From positions 1-64,000 of the forward strand of contig NZ_BMML01000013.1 in NCBI RefSeq assembly GCF_014645815.1: DNA of 64,000 nucleotides, read 5' to 3'. Under the pieces are notes generated by a model. It made no database searches and was not told the origin of the DNA. It saw nothing but the letters and a program-made list of their open reading frames with translations. This document shows, piece after piece, positions 25,018 to 33,446 of this stretch. Numbering within the stretch: position 1 is the stretch's first letter; each line of letters begins with the position of its first letter. The position numbers and the translations under genes are program-made. Source of the DNA: Streptomyces fuscichromogenes. GTDB taxonomy: Bacteria; Actinomycetota; Actinomycetes; Streptomycetales; Streptomycetaceae.

Positions 25018-26367
25018 CTACTTTCCGGCGAGCTTCTTGCCGTTGGCGAGAACGGCGTTGACGTCCTTGGTGAGCTGGTCGGCGAGCTTGGCCACCGAGG
25101 TGCCCGAGCCCACCGCGGCGGTGAACGCCTTGGCGATGGTGGTGTCCAGCGCCGTGGTCTGCGCGTACGGGGTGGCGTTGCCCAGGACGTCCACGTAGGC
25201 GAGTTCGTCGGACTGGACCTTGAAGGCGGCCTTGTCGAACGCCGTGGTCTGCGGCAGGAGGGACAGCATCGACTTCAGCGAGGGCAGGCCGTTGCCCGCC
25301 GCGATGCGGTCGTGGGCGCCCGCGCCGCCGCAGTACCACTCGATGAACTGGAAGGCCGCGCCGGGGTTGGAGGCCTTGGCCGGGATCCAGTAGCCGACGG
25401 CGCCGAAGGACGGGCTGACCCTCTTCTTGCCCAGCATGGGGGCGGCGGCGAAGACGGTCTTGGACTGGTACGCCTTGGCGGTGGAGCCGAGGAAGCCGCC
25501 GAACCAGTAGCCTTGGCCGGAGGTGGCCTGCTTGCCGGCGACGTACTCGGGGCCGTCCCAGTCGGGGCTGGGGTTGATCAGAGAGTACCCGGTCTTGGCC
25601 TTGGCCACGTCGACCAGCCAGGTCAGGGCGGCGATCGCCTCCGGTGAGGTGAAGTCCGCGGTGCCCAGGTCCTCGGAGAGGATCCGGCCGCCGGCGGTCG
25701 CCGCCATGGCGCCGATGCGGTTCATGCTCGCGGTGGTCGTGAAGAGCCCGTAGACGCTGGTCTTGCCGCCCGAGGTCTTGGTGAGCTTCTTGGCGGCGTC
25801 GGCCAGCTCGTCGTAGGTGATGGGCTGGGACGGGTCCGGCGCCTTGAGTCCGGCGGCGGACCACATGTCCGAGTTGTACCACCACATCGAATCCTGCGAC
25901 CAGTCCTTGGCGATGCCGTACCGGGAGCCCTTGCCCTGGGCCGTGCCGTTCCACTTCCAGACGTTGTTGATGGGCAGGATGTCCGACTCCTTGAGCACGG
26001 TGCTCTGGGCGAAGTACTCGTCCAGGTTCAGGGCGATGCCCCGGCTCGCGATGTAGGGGGTGACGTCGGTTCCGGCGTCGCGGACCACGTCCGGCGGGTT
26101 GCCGGCGGCCAGCATGGCGTTGAGGCGGGTCGGGTCGGTGTTGATCTGCTTGATCTTGACGCCCGGGTGGGCCTTCTCGAACGCGGCGACCTCGGCGGGG
26201 GTGATCTCACCCTGGACGCTCATGATCGTCAGCGTGCCGGTCTTGGCCTTGACCGGAGTCTTGGAGGCCGTCGTGCCGCTGTTCCCGCAGGCACTGAGTG
26301 CAGCGGCACCGGCGATGAACCCGGCGCTGGTGAGGACCGAACGTCTGCTGAGGGCGGAGTGTGGCAT
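25018..26367 (-). CDS. Extracellular solute-binding lipoprotein of the sugar importer
   Basis: A 449-aa family-1 binding protein. The N-terminus 'SRRSVLTSAGFIAGAAALSA' followed by CGNS is a twin-arginine-like lipoprotein signal with lipobox LSAC at residues 24-27. The mature part shows 'ITPAEVAAFEKAHPGVKIKQ' and 'QDSMWWYNSDMWSAAGL', typical of CUT1 sugar-binding proteins. It captures the ligand at the cell surface and delivers it to the two permeases downstream. The gene heads the minus-strand operon; the divergent gap upstream (26368-26861) must hold its promoter. Confidence 0.93.
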   Translation of the reverse strand: MPHSALSRRSVLTSAGFIAGAAALSACGNSGTTASKTPVKAKTGTLTIMSVQGEITPAEVAAFEKAHPGVKIKQINTDPTRLNAMLAAGNPPDVVRDAGTDVTPYIASRGIALNLDEYFAQSTVLKESDILPINNVWKWNGTAQGKGSRYGIAKDWSQDSMWWYNSDMWSAAGLKAPDPSQPITYDELADAAKKLTKTSGGKTSVYGLFTTTASMNRIGAMAATAGGRILSEDLGTADFTSPEAIAALTWLVDVAKAKTGYSLINPSPDWDGPEYVAGKQATSGQGYWFGGFLGSTAKAYQSKTVFAAAPMLGKKRVSPSFGAVGYWIPAKASNPGAAFQFIEWYCGGAGAHDRIAAGNGLPSLKSMLSLLPQTTAFDKAAFKVQSDELAYVDVLGNATPYAQTTALDTTIAKAFTAAVGSGTSVAKLADQLTKDVNAVLANGKKLAGK

Positions 26368-26861
26368 GGGGTCAGCTCCTGTGAACGTGGGACGTAGGGA
26401 GGGGCGTGAGACGGGGCGGCCGAACGAAGGTCCTTCGCGGTCACGGCGGGGACGCCTCCCGCCGCGGCCGGCGTTGTTCGCCGGTGCCGCCGCGGGAATT
26501 CGGCAGACGGTGGCCATGGCGGCCGTTCCGCCGGGCCGTGACCGTTGCGGGGAAGTGGAGCCGGAACCGGCGGGCCACATGTCGCTTCGGGGAAGCGGCA
26601 TCAGGATGTCCGGCAGGTACATCGTCGTCAAGTCCCCGTAACAACGCTTTTTCCGTATCGACATCCAAGCCACCCACCCACGCCTGTTCTTCTCGGCGCG
26701 GTATCCCCTGCTTGTTCAGCGATGTTTCCCTCAGAGGACTCACGCAGGCCCCGGCGACGGAATGAATCCAGAACCGGAACGCCTGTCCCATCGATTGACA
26801 TCGTTGAACTAGCCATGCGACGCTCACGCCGCTCAGCGCTCACCACCACCGAGGAGGCCCC
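26368..26861. other. Divergent promoter region of the sugar-uptake locus
   Basis: This 494-base gap separates the divergently read binding-protein and GH43/LacI genes. No convincing gene is present; the open frames are shadows with poor composition. The stretch near 26630-26665 is the most AT-rich and contains CGTAACAACGCTTTTTCCG, which resembles degenerate LacI-type half sites. A TTGACG-containing sequence on the minus strand and TTGACA around 26797 could be -35 elements. None is strong enough to call individually. Confidence 0.45.
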
Positions 26862-27908
26862 GTGTCCCGACTCATCCCCGGCGGCGCCCCGGCATCAGAG
26901 GCCGCCCCACCGCCCCGCGATGCCCCGGCACAGCCACCGGCCGGGTACCTGTTCGCGTACTTCGCCGGAGAGCACCGGCCCGACGGCGAACAGATCCGCT
27001 TCGCGCTCTGCGACGGCCCGCGGCTGGACCGGTGGCATGAGTTCACCGGCGTCCGCCCCCTGGCCCCGGCCGGCGGCGGCGCCCGCGACCCGTTCCTGGT
27101 GCGCGCGGCCGACGGCAGCGGATTCCACCTGCTCGCCACCGACCTGCGTATCCACGGCGGCGACGGGTGGGAGCAGGCGATCGCACACGGCAGCCGCAGC
27201 CTGCTGGTGTGGGACTCCCCCGACCTGCGGCACTGGGAGGGCCCCCGCCGGGTGGAGGTCATGCCGGAGCAGGCGGGCTGCGTCTGGGCGCCCGAGGCCG
27301 TCCACGACCCGCGCCGCGGGGAGTACCTGGTGTTCTGGGCGTCCACCGTCTACCCGGACGACGACCCCGGTCACCGCACCCCCTCGTACCAGCGCATGTA
27401 CTGCGCGACCACGACGGACTTCCGCGTCTTCGGCCCGCCCCGGGTGTGGCTGGACAAGGGGTGGCCCGTCATCGACTCCACCGTCGTGGAGCACGAGGGC
27501 TGGTTCTACCGCTTCACCAAGGACGAGCGCCTCCCCGGTACCGCGGAGGCTCCCGGGGCCAAGTTCGTCTTCGTCGAGCGCTCCCGGGATCTGGCCGGCG
27601 CGCCCTTCGAGCCGGTGGCGGAGGGCGTCGGACGCGGCGTCGACGGGGCTGCCGGGCTGGCGCACGCCGAGGGTCCCATCGTGCTGCCCGCGCCGGACGG
27701 ACGCGGCTGGCTGCTTCTGCTGGACGAGTTCGGCGGGCGCGGCTATGTGCCTTTCCGGGCCGAGCGGCTGGACGGTCCGGTCTGGGTCCCCGCCGACGAT
27801 CCGGACGTGCGGCTGCCTCCCGGGCTGCGCCATGGGTCGGTGCTCCCGCTTACCGGCCGGGAGAGCGCCGCGCTGCGGGATCTGACCCCGGTGGACGTGG
27901 AAGCCTAG
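26862..27908 (+). CDS. GH43-type glycosidase without export signal
   Basis: A 348-aa propeller glycosidase. It opens with 'GYLFAYFAGEHRPDGEQIRF', then 'GGARDPFLVRAADGSGFHLL', 'DLRIHGGDGWEQAIAHGS' and 'CVWAPEAVHDPRRGEYLV', and aligns by eye with the catalytic half of the CBM42-bearing GH43 at 12375 ('GYFTESP', 'GLRDPYFLRK', 'SWAPEAFW'). There is no signal peptide or binding module, so it is probably a cytoplasmic homologue acting on imported products. The GTG follows GAGGAGG at 26850-26856. It is the first gene of the plus-strand unit that continues into the two LacI genes. Confidence 0.82.
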   Translation: MSRLIPGGAPASEAAPPPRDAPAQPPAGYLFAYFAGEHRPDGEQIRFALCDGPRLDRWHEFTGVRPLAPAGGGARDPFLVRAADGSGFHLLATDLRIHGGDGWEQAIAHGSRSLLVWDSPDLRHWEGPRRVEVMPEQAGCVWAPEAVHDPRRGEYLVFWASTVYPDDDPGHRTPSYQRMYCATTTDFRVFGPPRVWLDKGWPVIDSTVVEHEGWFYRFTKDERLPGTAEAPGAKFVFVERSRDLAGAPFEPVAEGVGRGVDGAAGLAHAEGPIVLPAPDGRGWLLLLDEFGGRGYVPFRAERLDGPVWVPADDPDVRLPPGLRHGSVLPLTGRESAALRDLTPVDVEA

Positions 27909-27917
27909 AGTTCAGCC

Positions 27918-28955
27918 ATGTCGACGATGCACGAGGTGGCCCGCCGGGCCGGGGTCTCCCTCAAGACGGTCTCCCGGGTCGTCAATGGCGAGGCCGCCGT
28001 CAGCGAGGCGACCCGGCAGAAGGTCACCGCCGCCATAGCGGAGCTGGACTTCCGTCCCAACTCCGTCGCCAGGAAGCTGCGCACCGGCCGGATCGACCTG
28101 ATCGGGCTGGCCCTGCCGCAGCTTTCCCAGCCGTACTTCTCCGCGCTCGCCGAAGCGGTCATGCGGGAGGCTGAACGCCATGGGCTGACCGTCCTCATCG
28201 AACTCACCGGCGGTGATCCGGAGGCCGAGCTGGCGACGGCGCGTGAGCACGGCCCGCACCTGGGCGGTCTGCTGATGTACCCGGTGGGTCTGTCGGACGA
28301 GCAGGCCAGGTCCGTCGCCCGGTTCGTGCCCACGGTCCTCATGTCGGAACGTGCCTACGACGCGCCGGTCGACCGGGTCGCCATGGCCAACCGCGAGGGC
28401 GCCCGGGCCCTGGTCGCGCACATGGCCTCCCTGGGGTACACCAGGATCGCGGCCCTCGGCGCCGATCACTCCGGACGGCCCGAGCACACGGCCGCGCACC
28501 TGCGTCTGGCGGGCTACCAGGACGGGCTGCGCGAAGCAGGCCTCGACTGCCCGCCCGAACTCGTGCAGGAGGTGAGCACCGCGGACTGGAACCGGCATGC
28601 CGGAGCCGCCGGGATGCGACGACTCATCGACACGGGCGCCTCGTTCGACGCCGTGGTGGCCTTCTCGGACGTCCTGGCACTGGGCGCCCTGCGCACCCTG
28701 CAGGAGGCGGGGCTGCGGGTTCCCGCCGACGTGGCCGTCGCGGGCTTCGACAACATCGACGACGCCCGCTACTCCTATCCGACGCTCACCTCCGTCGAGC
28801 CCGGGATCGCGCAGATCGCCCGCGAGGCGCTGGCTCTGCTGAACAATCGCATGAACGACGCGGCGGCCGCCGAAAACAGGCTGATCGTCGCCGATTTCGA
28901 ACTGACTGCCCGCGAATCGACCCTGGGAGGGATGGCCGCATGGGGCGGAGCGTGA
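27918..28955 (+). CDS. LacI-family transcriptional regulator (first of two)
   Basis: A 345-aa LacI/GalR regulator. The helix-turn-helix is at residues 4-26 ('MHEVARRAGVSLKTVSRVVN'), the hinge helix is around 'NSVARKLRTG', and the effector domain contains 'VVAFSDVLALGALRTLQEAG' and 'VAVAGFDNIDDARYSYP'. The C-terminus 'FELTARESTLGG' is family-typical. It starts nine bases after the GH43 stop with only a weak ribosome site, so translation is probably coupled. It is a likely sugar-responsive repressor of the adjacent importer and glycosidases. Confidence 0.93.
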   Translation: MSTMHEVARRAGVSLKTVSRVVNGEAAVSEATRQKVTAAIAELDFRPNSVARKLRTGRIDLIGLALPQLSQPYFSALAEAVMREAERHGLTVLIELTGGDPEAELATAREHGPHLGGLLMYPVGLSDEQARSVARFVPTVLMSERAYDAPVDRVAMANREGARALVAHMASLGYTRIAALGADHSGRPEHTAAHLRLAGYQDGLREAGLDCPPELVQEVSTADWNRHAGAAGMRRLIDTGASFDAVVAFSDVLALGALRTLQEAGLRVPADVAVAGFDNIDDARYSYPTLTSVEPGIAQIAREALALLNNRMNDAAAAENRLIVADFELTARESTLGGMAAWGGA

Positions 28956-29989
28956 CCATGCGCACCGTGGCCGAGAAGGCCGGGGTGTCGATGAAGACGG
29001 TCTCCAACGTCATCAACGGGACGGGCTCCTTCAGCGAGGAGACCGGGCGGCGGGTACGCACGGCCGTCGAGGAACTCGGCTACCGGATCAACCCCTTCGC
29101 CCGGGGCCTGCGCTCCCGCCGCACGGGCACGATCGCGCTCCTCATCCCCAACGTCTACCAGCCGTTCAACGCGGAACTGGCCGAGCAGATCATCAGGGCG
29201 CCGGAGACCCGGGGGCTGAAGGTGGTGGTCGAGACCACCCGCGGCGACGCGCGGCGGGAACAGGCCCTGCTGACCACGTCGCCCGGTGAACTCGTGGACG
29301 GCATCATCTACGTACCGCACGCCCTCTCCGCCGAGCAGTACCTGGCACTGCCCGTCGCCCAGCCCATGGTGGTCGTCAGCGAGCGCCCCGCCGAGGCGGA
29401 CGGACTGAACCTGGACTACGTCGAGATCGCCGACGAGCAGGGCTCGCACGCCGCCGTCACGCACCTCCTGGCCCAGGGCCGCCGCCGGGTCGCCGCCATC
29501 TTCGAACCGGCGGGCCCACGAGCCGGCGGCCGGCGTCTGCACGGCTATCGCAGGGCGCTCGCGGAAGCCGGCGTCGACTACGACGACTCACTGGTCGCCC
29601 ACGTGGACAACGCCGACCTCTGGTCCTCCGGCGTCGGCGCCGCCACCCGGCTGCTGCGCACCCGTGCCCGCTTCGACGCCCTCTTCTGCTACAACGACGT
29701 GGTCGCGATCGGCGCGCTGTCGGTGCTGCAGCGCAGCGGTGTCGCCGTGCCCGACGACGTGGCGCTGGCCGGCTTCGACGACATCGAGGCGGCCCGCTTC
29801 ACCACCCCGCCGCTGACCACCGTCGACCCCCGGCGCCGCTCGATCGCCCGCACGGCGGTCGAGCTGCTGCGCGCGCGGACGGACGCGGCGGACTCCCGCG
29901 CGCTGCCGGGCCGCACCCGGACGGCCGGATTCGAACTGCTGGTGCGCCAGTCGTCGGGTGCGGGGCCGGAGGCCGACGCGGGCGAGTAG
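28940..29989 (+). CDS. LacI-family transcriptional regulator (second of two, overlapping)
   Basis: A 349-aa LacI regulator overlapping the first by 16 bases. The DNA-binding helices are 'MRTVAEKAGVSMKTVSNVIN', the hinge is 'NPFARGLRSRRTG', and the effector domain has 'FCYNDVVAIGALSVLQRSG' and 'VALAGFDDIEAARFTTPPLT'. It differs markedly from its neighbour in the effector pocket ('VSERPAEADGLNLDYVEIAD'), so the two probably sense different ligands or bind different operators. Two serial, overlapping LacI genes are unusual. The internal ATG at 28958 is a less likely start, since it would remove the overlap but has no better ribosome site. Confidence 0.92.
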   Translation: MGRSVTMRTVAEKAGVSMKTVSNVINGTGSFSEETGRRVRTAVEELGYRINPFARGLRSRRTGTIALLIPNVYQPFNAELAEQIIRAPETRGLKVVVETTRGDARREQALLTTSPGELVDGIIYVPHALSAEQYLALPVAQPMVVVSERPAEADGLNLDYVEIADEQGSHAAVTHLLAQGRRRVAAIFEPAGPRAGGRRLHGYRRALAEAGVDYDDSLVAHVDNADLWSSGVGAATRLLRTRARFDALFCYNDVVAIGALSVLQRSGVAVPDDVALAGFDDIEAARFTTPPLTTVDPRRRSIARTAVELLRARTDAADSRALPGRTRTAGFELLVRQSSGAGPEADAGE

Positions 29990-30094
29990 GCGCCCGGGGG
30001 TCGACCGGCCGCGTCCGACCGGGGCCCGCGGCAGGTACCGCCGGGTGCCGACGGCACTGGGACCGGCGGCGCGGCGGACGTCCGTACCGCCTGC

Positions 30095-31093
30095 TCAGGG
30101 CAGATCGACGTGTACGACACCGGGGCCGCCGGGGTCGGCGTGGACTCTGGACACGCACGGGCAGATCCAGGCGTCGGTCTCCTGCTGCCAGGTGGAGAGG
30201 AAGACGTCGCGATGGTCGATGACGCCGTTCTCCACCGCGAGGACGGGGATGCGGCAGATCCCGCACTCGCCCTTGCGGCAGTCCGCGAGCACCTCGGCGC
30301 CTGCCCCCTCGAACGCTTCGAGGAGGGAGCGTCCCGCGTCCACCGTCACGGTGAGTCCGAGGGACGGAACATGGGCGATGAACTCGCCGGCGGGGAAGCG
30401 TCCGGTGGTGCCGAACGTCTCGAAGCGGCAGTCCTGGGGGTCGCGTCCCCCGGCGGACCACGCCGTGCGGACGGCGTCGATGAGCGAGAGGGGTCCGCAC
30501 ATGTAGAGGACGGTGTCCGGCGGGCACCCGCGCACGTACTCCGGGACGTCGAGTGCGGTGTCCTCGTCGGTGATGTGCACATCGAGGAGGTCGCCATGCC
30601 GTGCGGTGAGGTCCGCCAGGAACGCCATGCGGGCGCGGGACCTGGCGAGGTAGGTGACGCGGTAGCCGCCGGCCGGCGGGCGCCTGGCCGCGGTGTCGGC
30701 CATCGCGGCGAGGGCGGTGACGCCGATGCCGCCGGCGAGGAGGCGGGTCGGCCGCTCCGAGGGGAGGTAGGGGAACGTCACCAGCGGCTGGGTCGCCCGG
30801 ATCCGGCTGCCCGGAGCGAGGCGGTGCATGGCGAGCGAGCCGCCGCGGGAGTCGGCCGCCGCCTGGATCCCGAGGACGAGGACGCGGGGGTCGTCCGGGT
30901 CGCGGCGCACGACCGAGTAGGACCGGACCTCGGGGCGGTCGTTCACCATGACCTGGACGTCGAGGTGGCCGCCCTCCACCGGATCGGGTGGCGCTTGCGG
31001 GAAGCGCACGGACACGGCCCGGACAGCGGTGGCGATCCGCTCGTTGCGGGTCACCGTGCAGACCTGCCAGTCGCGGGTGACGTTGAGGCTCAC
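30095..31093 (-). CDS. Oxygenase reductase component (phthalate dioxygenase reductase / VanB type)
   Basis: A 332-aa iron-sulfur flavoprotein. An FMN-binding beta-barrel ('RSYSVVRRDPDD') is followed by the NAD-binding 'LLAGGIGVTALAAMAD' and 'MCGPLSLIDAV', and a C-terminal plant-type [2Fe-2S] domain with 'CRKGECGICRI' and a final cysteine in 'WICPC'. This order (flavin, NAD, FeS) is characteristic of the VanB family. It transfers electrons from NADH to the Rieske oxygenase encoded upstream. GTG 31093 overlaps the oxygenase stop by four bases, so the pair is translationally coupled. Confidence 0.9.
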   Translation of the reverse strand: MSLNVTRDWQVCTVTRNERIATAVRAVSVRFPQAPPDPVEGGHLDVQVMVNDRPEVRSYSVVRRDPDDPRVLVLGIQAAADSRGGSLAMHRLAPGSRIRATQPLVTFPYLPSERPTRLLAGGIGVTALAAMADTAARRPPAGGYRVTYLARSRARMAFLADLTARHGDLLDVHITDEDTALDVPEYVRGCPPDTVLYMCGPLSLIDAVRTAWSAGGRDPQDCRFETFGTTGRFPAGEFIAHVPSLGLTVTVDAGRSLLEAFEGAGAEVLADCRKGECGICRIPVLAVENGVIDHRDVFLSTWQQETDAWICPCVSRVHADPGGPGVVHVDLP

Positions 31094-32211
31094 ATCCGCT
31101 CCCGCTCGACCATCGCGGTGATCAGCCGACGGGCCCACTGACCGCCCGCGTCGATGTTGAGGTTGTAGAAGTCGTAGCCGGGGGTGGCGTCGATGGCCGC
31201 CTGCTGGGCGTTGAGCATCGCCTCGTCCTCGGCGAAGACACCGGCGACGCCCTCCCGCAGTTCGGTGGTGATCCGTTGGCTGTCGGTGGCGAAGTCGCGG
31301 GCGATCGCCCACAGGTACCGACAGCTCTTGGGACCGGTGGGGCACATGGTGTTGAGAACGTAGCCGTTGACGCCCTGGCTGCGGTCGCCCTCGGGTGCGC
31401 CGGTGCCCGCTTTGGCGACGCCGACGTCGATGCAGATGGTGGCCGGCGCGGTGAACCGGATGATCTGCCAGCGGTCGACCGGGCCCCGGTAGTCGGGGAA
31501 CTTCACCGAGAGCAGGTACTTCCAGAGCGGCGGCGCCTCGATCCCGAGCATCCACCGGGTGACCGTGACCCGGCCGGAGGCGCTGTCGTGGGTCGTGGTG
31601 AAGTCCGACTCGGACAACGCGCCGTTGCCGATGCTGGAGGTGTGGATGAACTCCTCGTGGGTGAGGTCCAGCAGGTTGTCCAGGACGAGTTGGTAGCCGG
31701 CCCGGACCTCGATCACCTTGCCGTCGGCGACCCATGCCGCGTCGTCGTTCCAGTGCATGTCGGGGATGGTCGCGGGGTCGGCGAGCGCGGGGTCGCCCGG
31801 CCAGACCCAGACGAAGCGGTGGCGTTCGGCGACGGGGTAGGACCGGACCGCGGCGCTCGGGTTGATCGTCTGCTGGGCCGGCATGTGGGTGCACCGGCCC
31901 TCCGGGCTGTAGCGGATGCCGTGGTAGCCGCAGCGCACGTCGTCCCCTTCGAGGCTGCCCAGCGCCAGCGGCACGAGCCGGTGCCAGCAGGCGTCGGCAA
32001 GTGCGACGGCCCGGCCGTCGACCCGGCGGTACAGCACGATCGGCACGCCCGCGACCCGTACGGGCGTCAGACGCCGGCCGACCTCCACGTCATAGGCGGC
32101 GGCGTACCAGGCGTTCATCGGCCAGTGGCTCGCGGCCACGTCGCTCGTCGCGTCGAGGTCCTGCCGCACCGGGTCATAGGTTTGGGTCTCGGTTCCGTCG
32201 AGGAGGCTCAT
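31090..32211 (-). CDS. Rieske non-heme iron oxygenase (VanA-like large subunit)
   Basis: A 373-aa oxygenase. The Rieske cluster ligands are C75-x-H77 ('CWHRLVPL') and C94-x2-H97 ('CGYHG'). The catalytic iron site is 'LLDLTHEEFIH', with Asp182, His185 and His190. The size and arrangement match single-component alpha-subunit enzymes such as vanillate O-demethylase, which oxidise or demethylate aromatic acids. GGGAG precedes the ATG. A MarR-type box at 32276-32291 lies 65 bases upstream. By position it could feed hydroxybenzoate into the gentisate genes read in the opposite direction. Confidence 0.9.
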   Translation of the reverse strand: MSLLDGTETQTYDPVRQDLDATSDVAASHWPMNAWYAAAYDVEVGRRLTPVRVAGVPIVLYRRVDGRAVALADACWHRLVPLALGSLEGDDVRCGYHGIRYSPEGRCTHMPAQQTINPSAAVRSYPVAERHRFVWVWPGDPALADPATIPDMHWNDDAAWVADGKVIEVRAGYQLVLDNLLDLTHEEFIHTSSIGNGALSESDFTTTHDSASGRVTVTRWMLGIEAPPLWKYLLSVKFPDYRGPVDRWQIIRFTAPATICIDVGVAKAGTGAPEGDRSQGVNGYVLNTMCPTGPKSCRYLWAIARDFATDSQRITTELREGVAGVFAEDEAMLNAQQAAIDATPGYDFYNLNIDAGGQWARRLITAMVERERM

Positions 32212-32275
32212 CGGTCTCTCCCGTTCCCGTCCGCAGTGGCGCTCGGCGCCTTCCAGCGCCCTCAGCAGCCATTAG

Positions 32276-32291
32276 TACGTATACGGAGTAA
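32276..32291. promoter_or_regulatory. MarR-type operator box 1
   Basis: TACGTATACGGAGTAA shares the core ACGTRTACGGA with the boxes at 32351-32366 (opposite strand) and 33417-33432. It lies upstream of the Rieske oxygenase. Confidence 0.6.
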
Positions 32292-32350
32292 TTGCGGGTC
32301 AACGTACGCGCCTGTGGCGCACGAGTCAATGATCCGGCAGCCGGAACCGA

Positions 32351-32366
32351 TATACTCCGTACACGC
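32351..32366. promoter_or_regulatory. MarR-type operator box 2
   Basis: On the minus strand it reads GCGTGTACGGAGTATA, matching box 1 at 12 of 16 positions. It lies 27 bases before the double-MarR gene, a likely autoregulatory site. Confidence 0.6.
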
Positions 32367-32392
32367 GATTTCTCTGGGACGGGGCTGAGGAC

Positions 32393-33343
32393 GTGGTCGA
32401 ATCGGTGACGGCGGGGGCGATCGAGGTCCGCGACCGGAGAGGTGACGCCCTGCGGCCGCCCGCACCGGACTCCGTGGTGCCGCCGGCGACCGCCCCGGGA
32501 CATCTGCTGCGCCGGGCCCAGCAGGTGCACACCGAGCTGTGGGGCGCACGGGTCGACGGCCTCACCGGACCCCAGTACGCGACGCTGGTGGCGATCGCGG
32601 GCTGGGACGACGTCGACCAGCGGCGCGCGGGCCAGCTCGCCTCGCTGGACAAGTCGACCGTCGCCGACGTGGTACGCCGCCTCGTCACCAAGGGATGGGT
32701 GCGACGCGTCCGCCATCCGGACGACGGCCGCCGCCGCCTGCTGACCCTCACCGGCGGATCACTGGAGCGGCTGGCCGAGGTGACCGAGGCCGCACGCTCG
32801 GTCCAGGACGCCATCCTGGCCCCGCTGCGGCCGTCCGACCGCCAGGAGTTCGTCGAGCGGCTGGGCCGGGTCGCCCGCATCGAGGAGGCCGACGTCGCGG
32901 AGCAGCAGCACGAGGCCGGCGTACTGCTCATGCGCGCCGCGCCCGGCTATCTGATCCGCCGCGCCCAGCAGGTGCACACCACCTTGTGGACCGCCACCGT
33001 GCCGGACGTGACCGGACCGCAGTACGCCGTGCTCGCCGCGGTCGCCCAGCTCGGCACCGCCGACCAGTCCCGCATCGGCGACGCGGCCTCACTGGACTCG
33101 TCGAGCACGGCCGACATCGTCACCCGGCTCGGCAACCAGGGGTGGCTCATCAAGGAGACCGCGGCGAACGACCGGCGACGGGCGCTGGTTCGGCTCACCG
33201 TTCCGGCGAGGGCGGCGCTCGGCGCGCTCGCCGGGCCCGTGGAAGCCGTGCAGTCCGACCTGCTGGCCCCACTCGGGCCCGAGGTGCGGCCGGAGTTCAT
33301 CAGCCACCTCCAGCAGGTGGCGTTCGCCGGGCGGCGCCCGTAG
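32393..33343 (+). CDS. Double MarR-domain transcriptional regulator
   Basis: A 316-aa protein built from two MarR units in one chain. Unit 1 is about residues 35-165 ('APGHLLRRAQQVHTELW', 'LTGPQYATLVAIAG', 'LDKSTVADVVRRL', 'DDGRRRLLTLT'). Unit 2 is about 180-316 ('APGYLIRRAQQVHTTLW', 'VTGPQYAVLAAVAQ', 'LDSSSTADIVTRL', 'NDRRRALVRLT'). The repeated motifs show an internal duplication. MarR proteins are normally 140-180-aa dimers, so this fused form could act as a single-chain pseudo-dimer. It lies between the Rieske operon and the gentisate operon, with matching operator boxes in front of all three units. GTG 32393 has a close GAGG. Confidence 0.9.
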   Translation: MVESVTAGAIEVRDRRGDALRPPAPDSVVPPATAPGHLLRRAQQVHTELWGARVDGLTGPQYATLVAIAGWDDVDQRRAGQLASLDKSTVADVVRRLVTKGWVRRVRHPDDGRRRLLTLTGGSLERLAEVTEAARSVQDAILAPLRPSDRQEFVERLGRVARIEEADVAEQQHEAGVLLMRAAPGYLIRRAQQVHTTLWTATVPDVTGPQYAVLAAVAQLGTADQSRIGDAASLDSSSTADIVTRLGNQGWLIKETAANDRRRALVRLTVPARAALGALAGPVEAVQSDLLAPLGPEVRPEFISHLQQVAFAGRRP

Positions 33344-33416
33344 CGGTTCACCCCACATCGCAAAAGCTCCGTCCGAAGCCGTTGACACGCTTCGACCGTC
33401 GCCAGCATGCTAATGC

Positions 33417-33432
33417 TACGTGTACGGAACAC
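33417..33432. promoter_or_regulatory. MarR-type operator box 3
   Basis: TACGTGTACGGAACAC lies 15-30 bases before the gentisate dioxygenase start, matching the ACGTRTACGGA core of boxes 1 and 2. Confidence 0.6.
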
Positions 33433-33446
33433 TTGCGAGGTATGCG

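Noticed and set aside
26368..26861. A specific LacI operator in the divergent promoter region
   Set aside because: Only weak, imperfect half sites are visible (around 26638-26660). Nothing reaches the palindromic quality of the TetR or MarR boxes elsewhere in the window.
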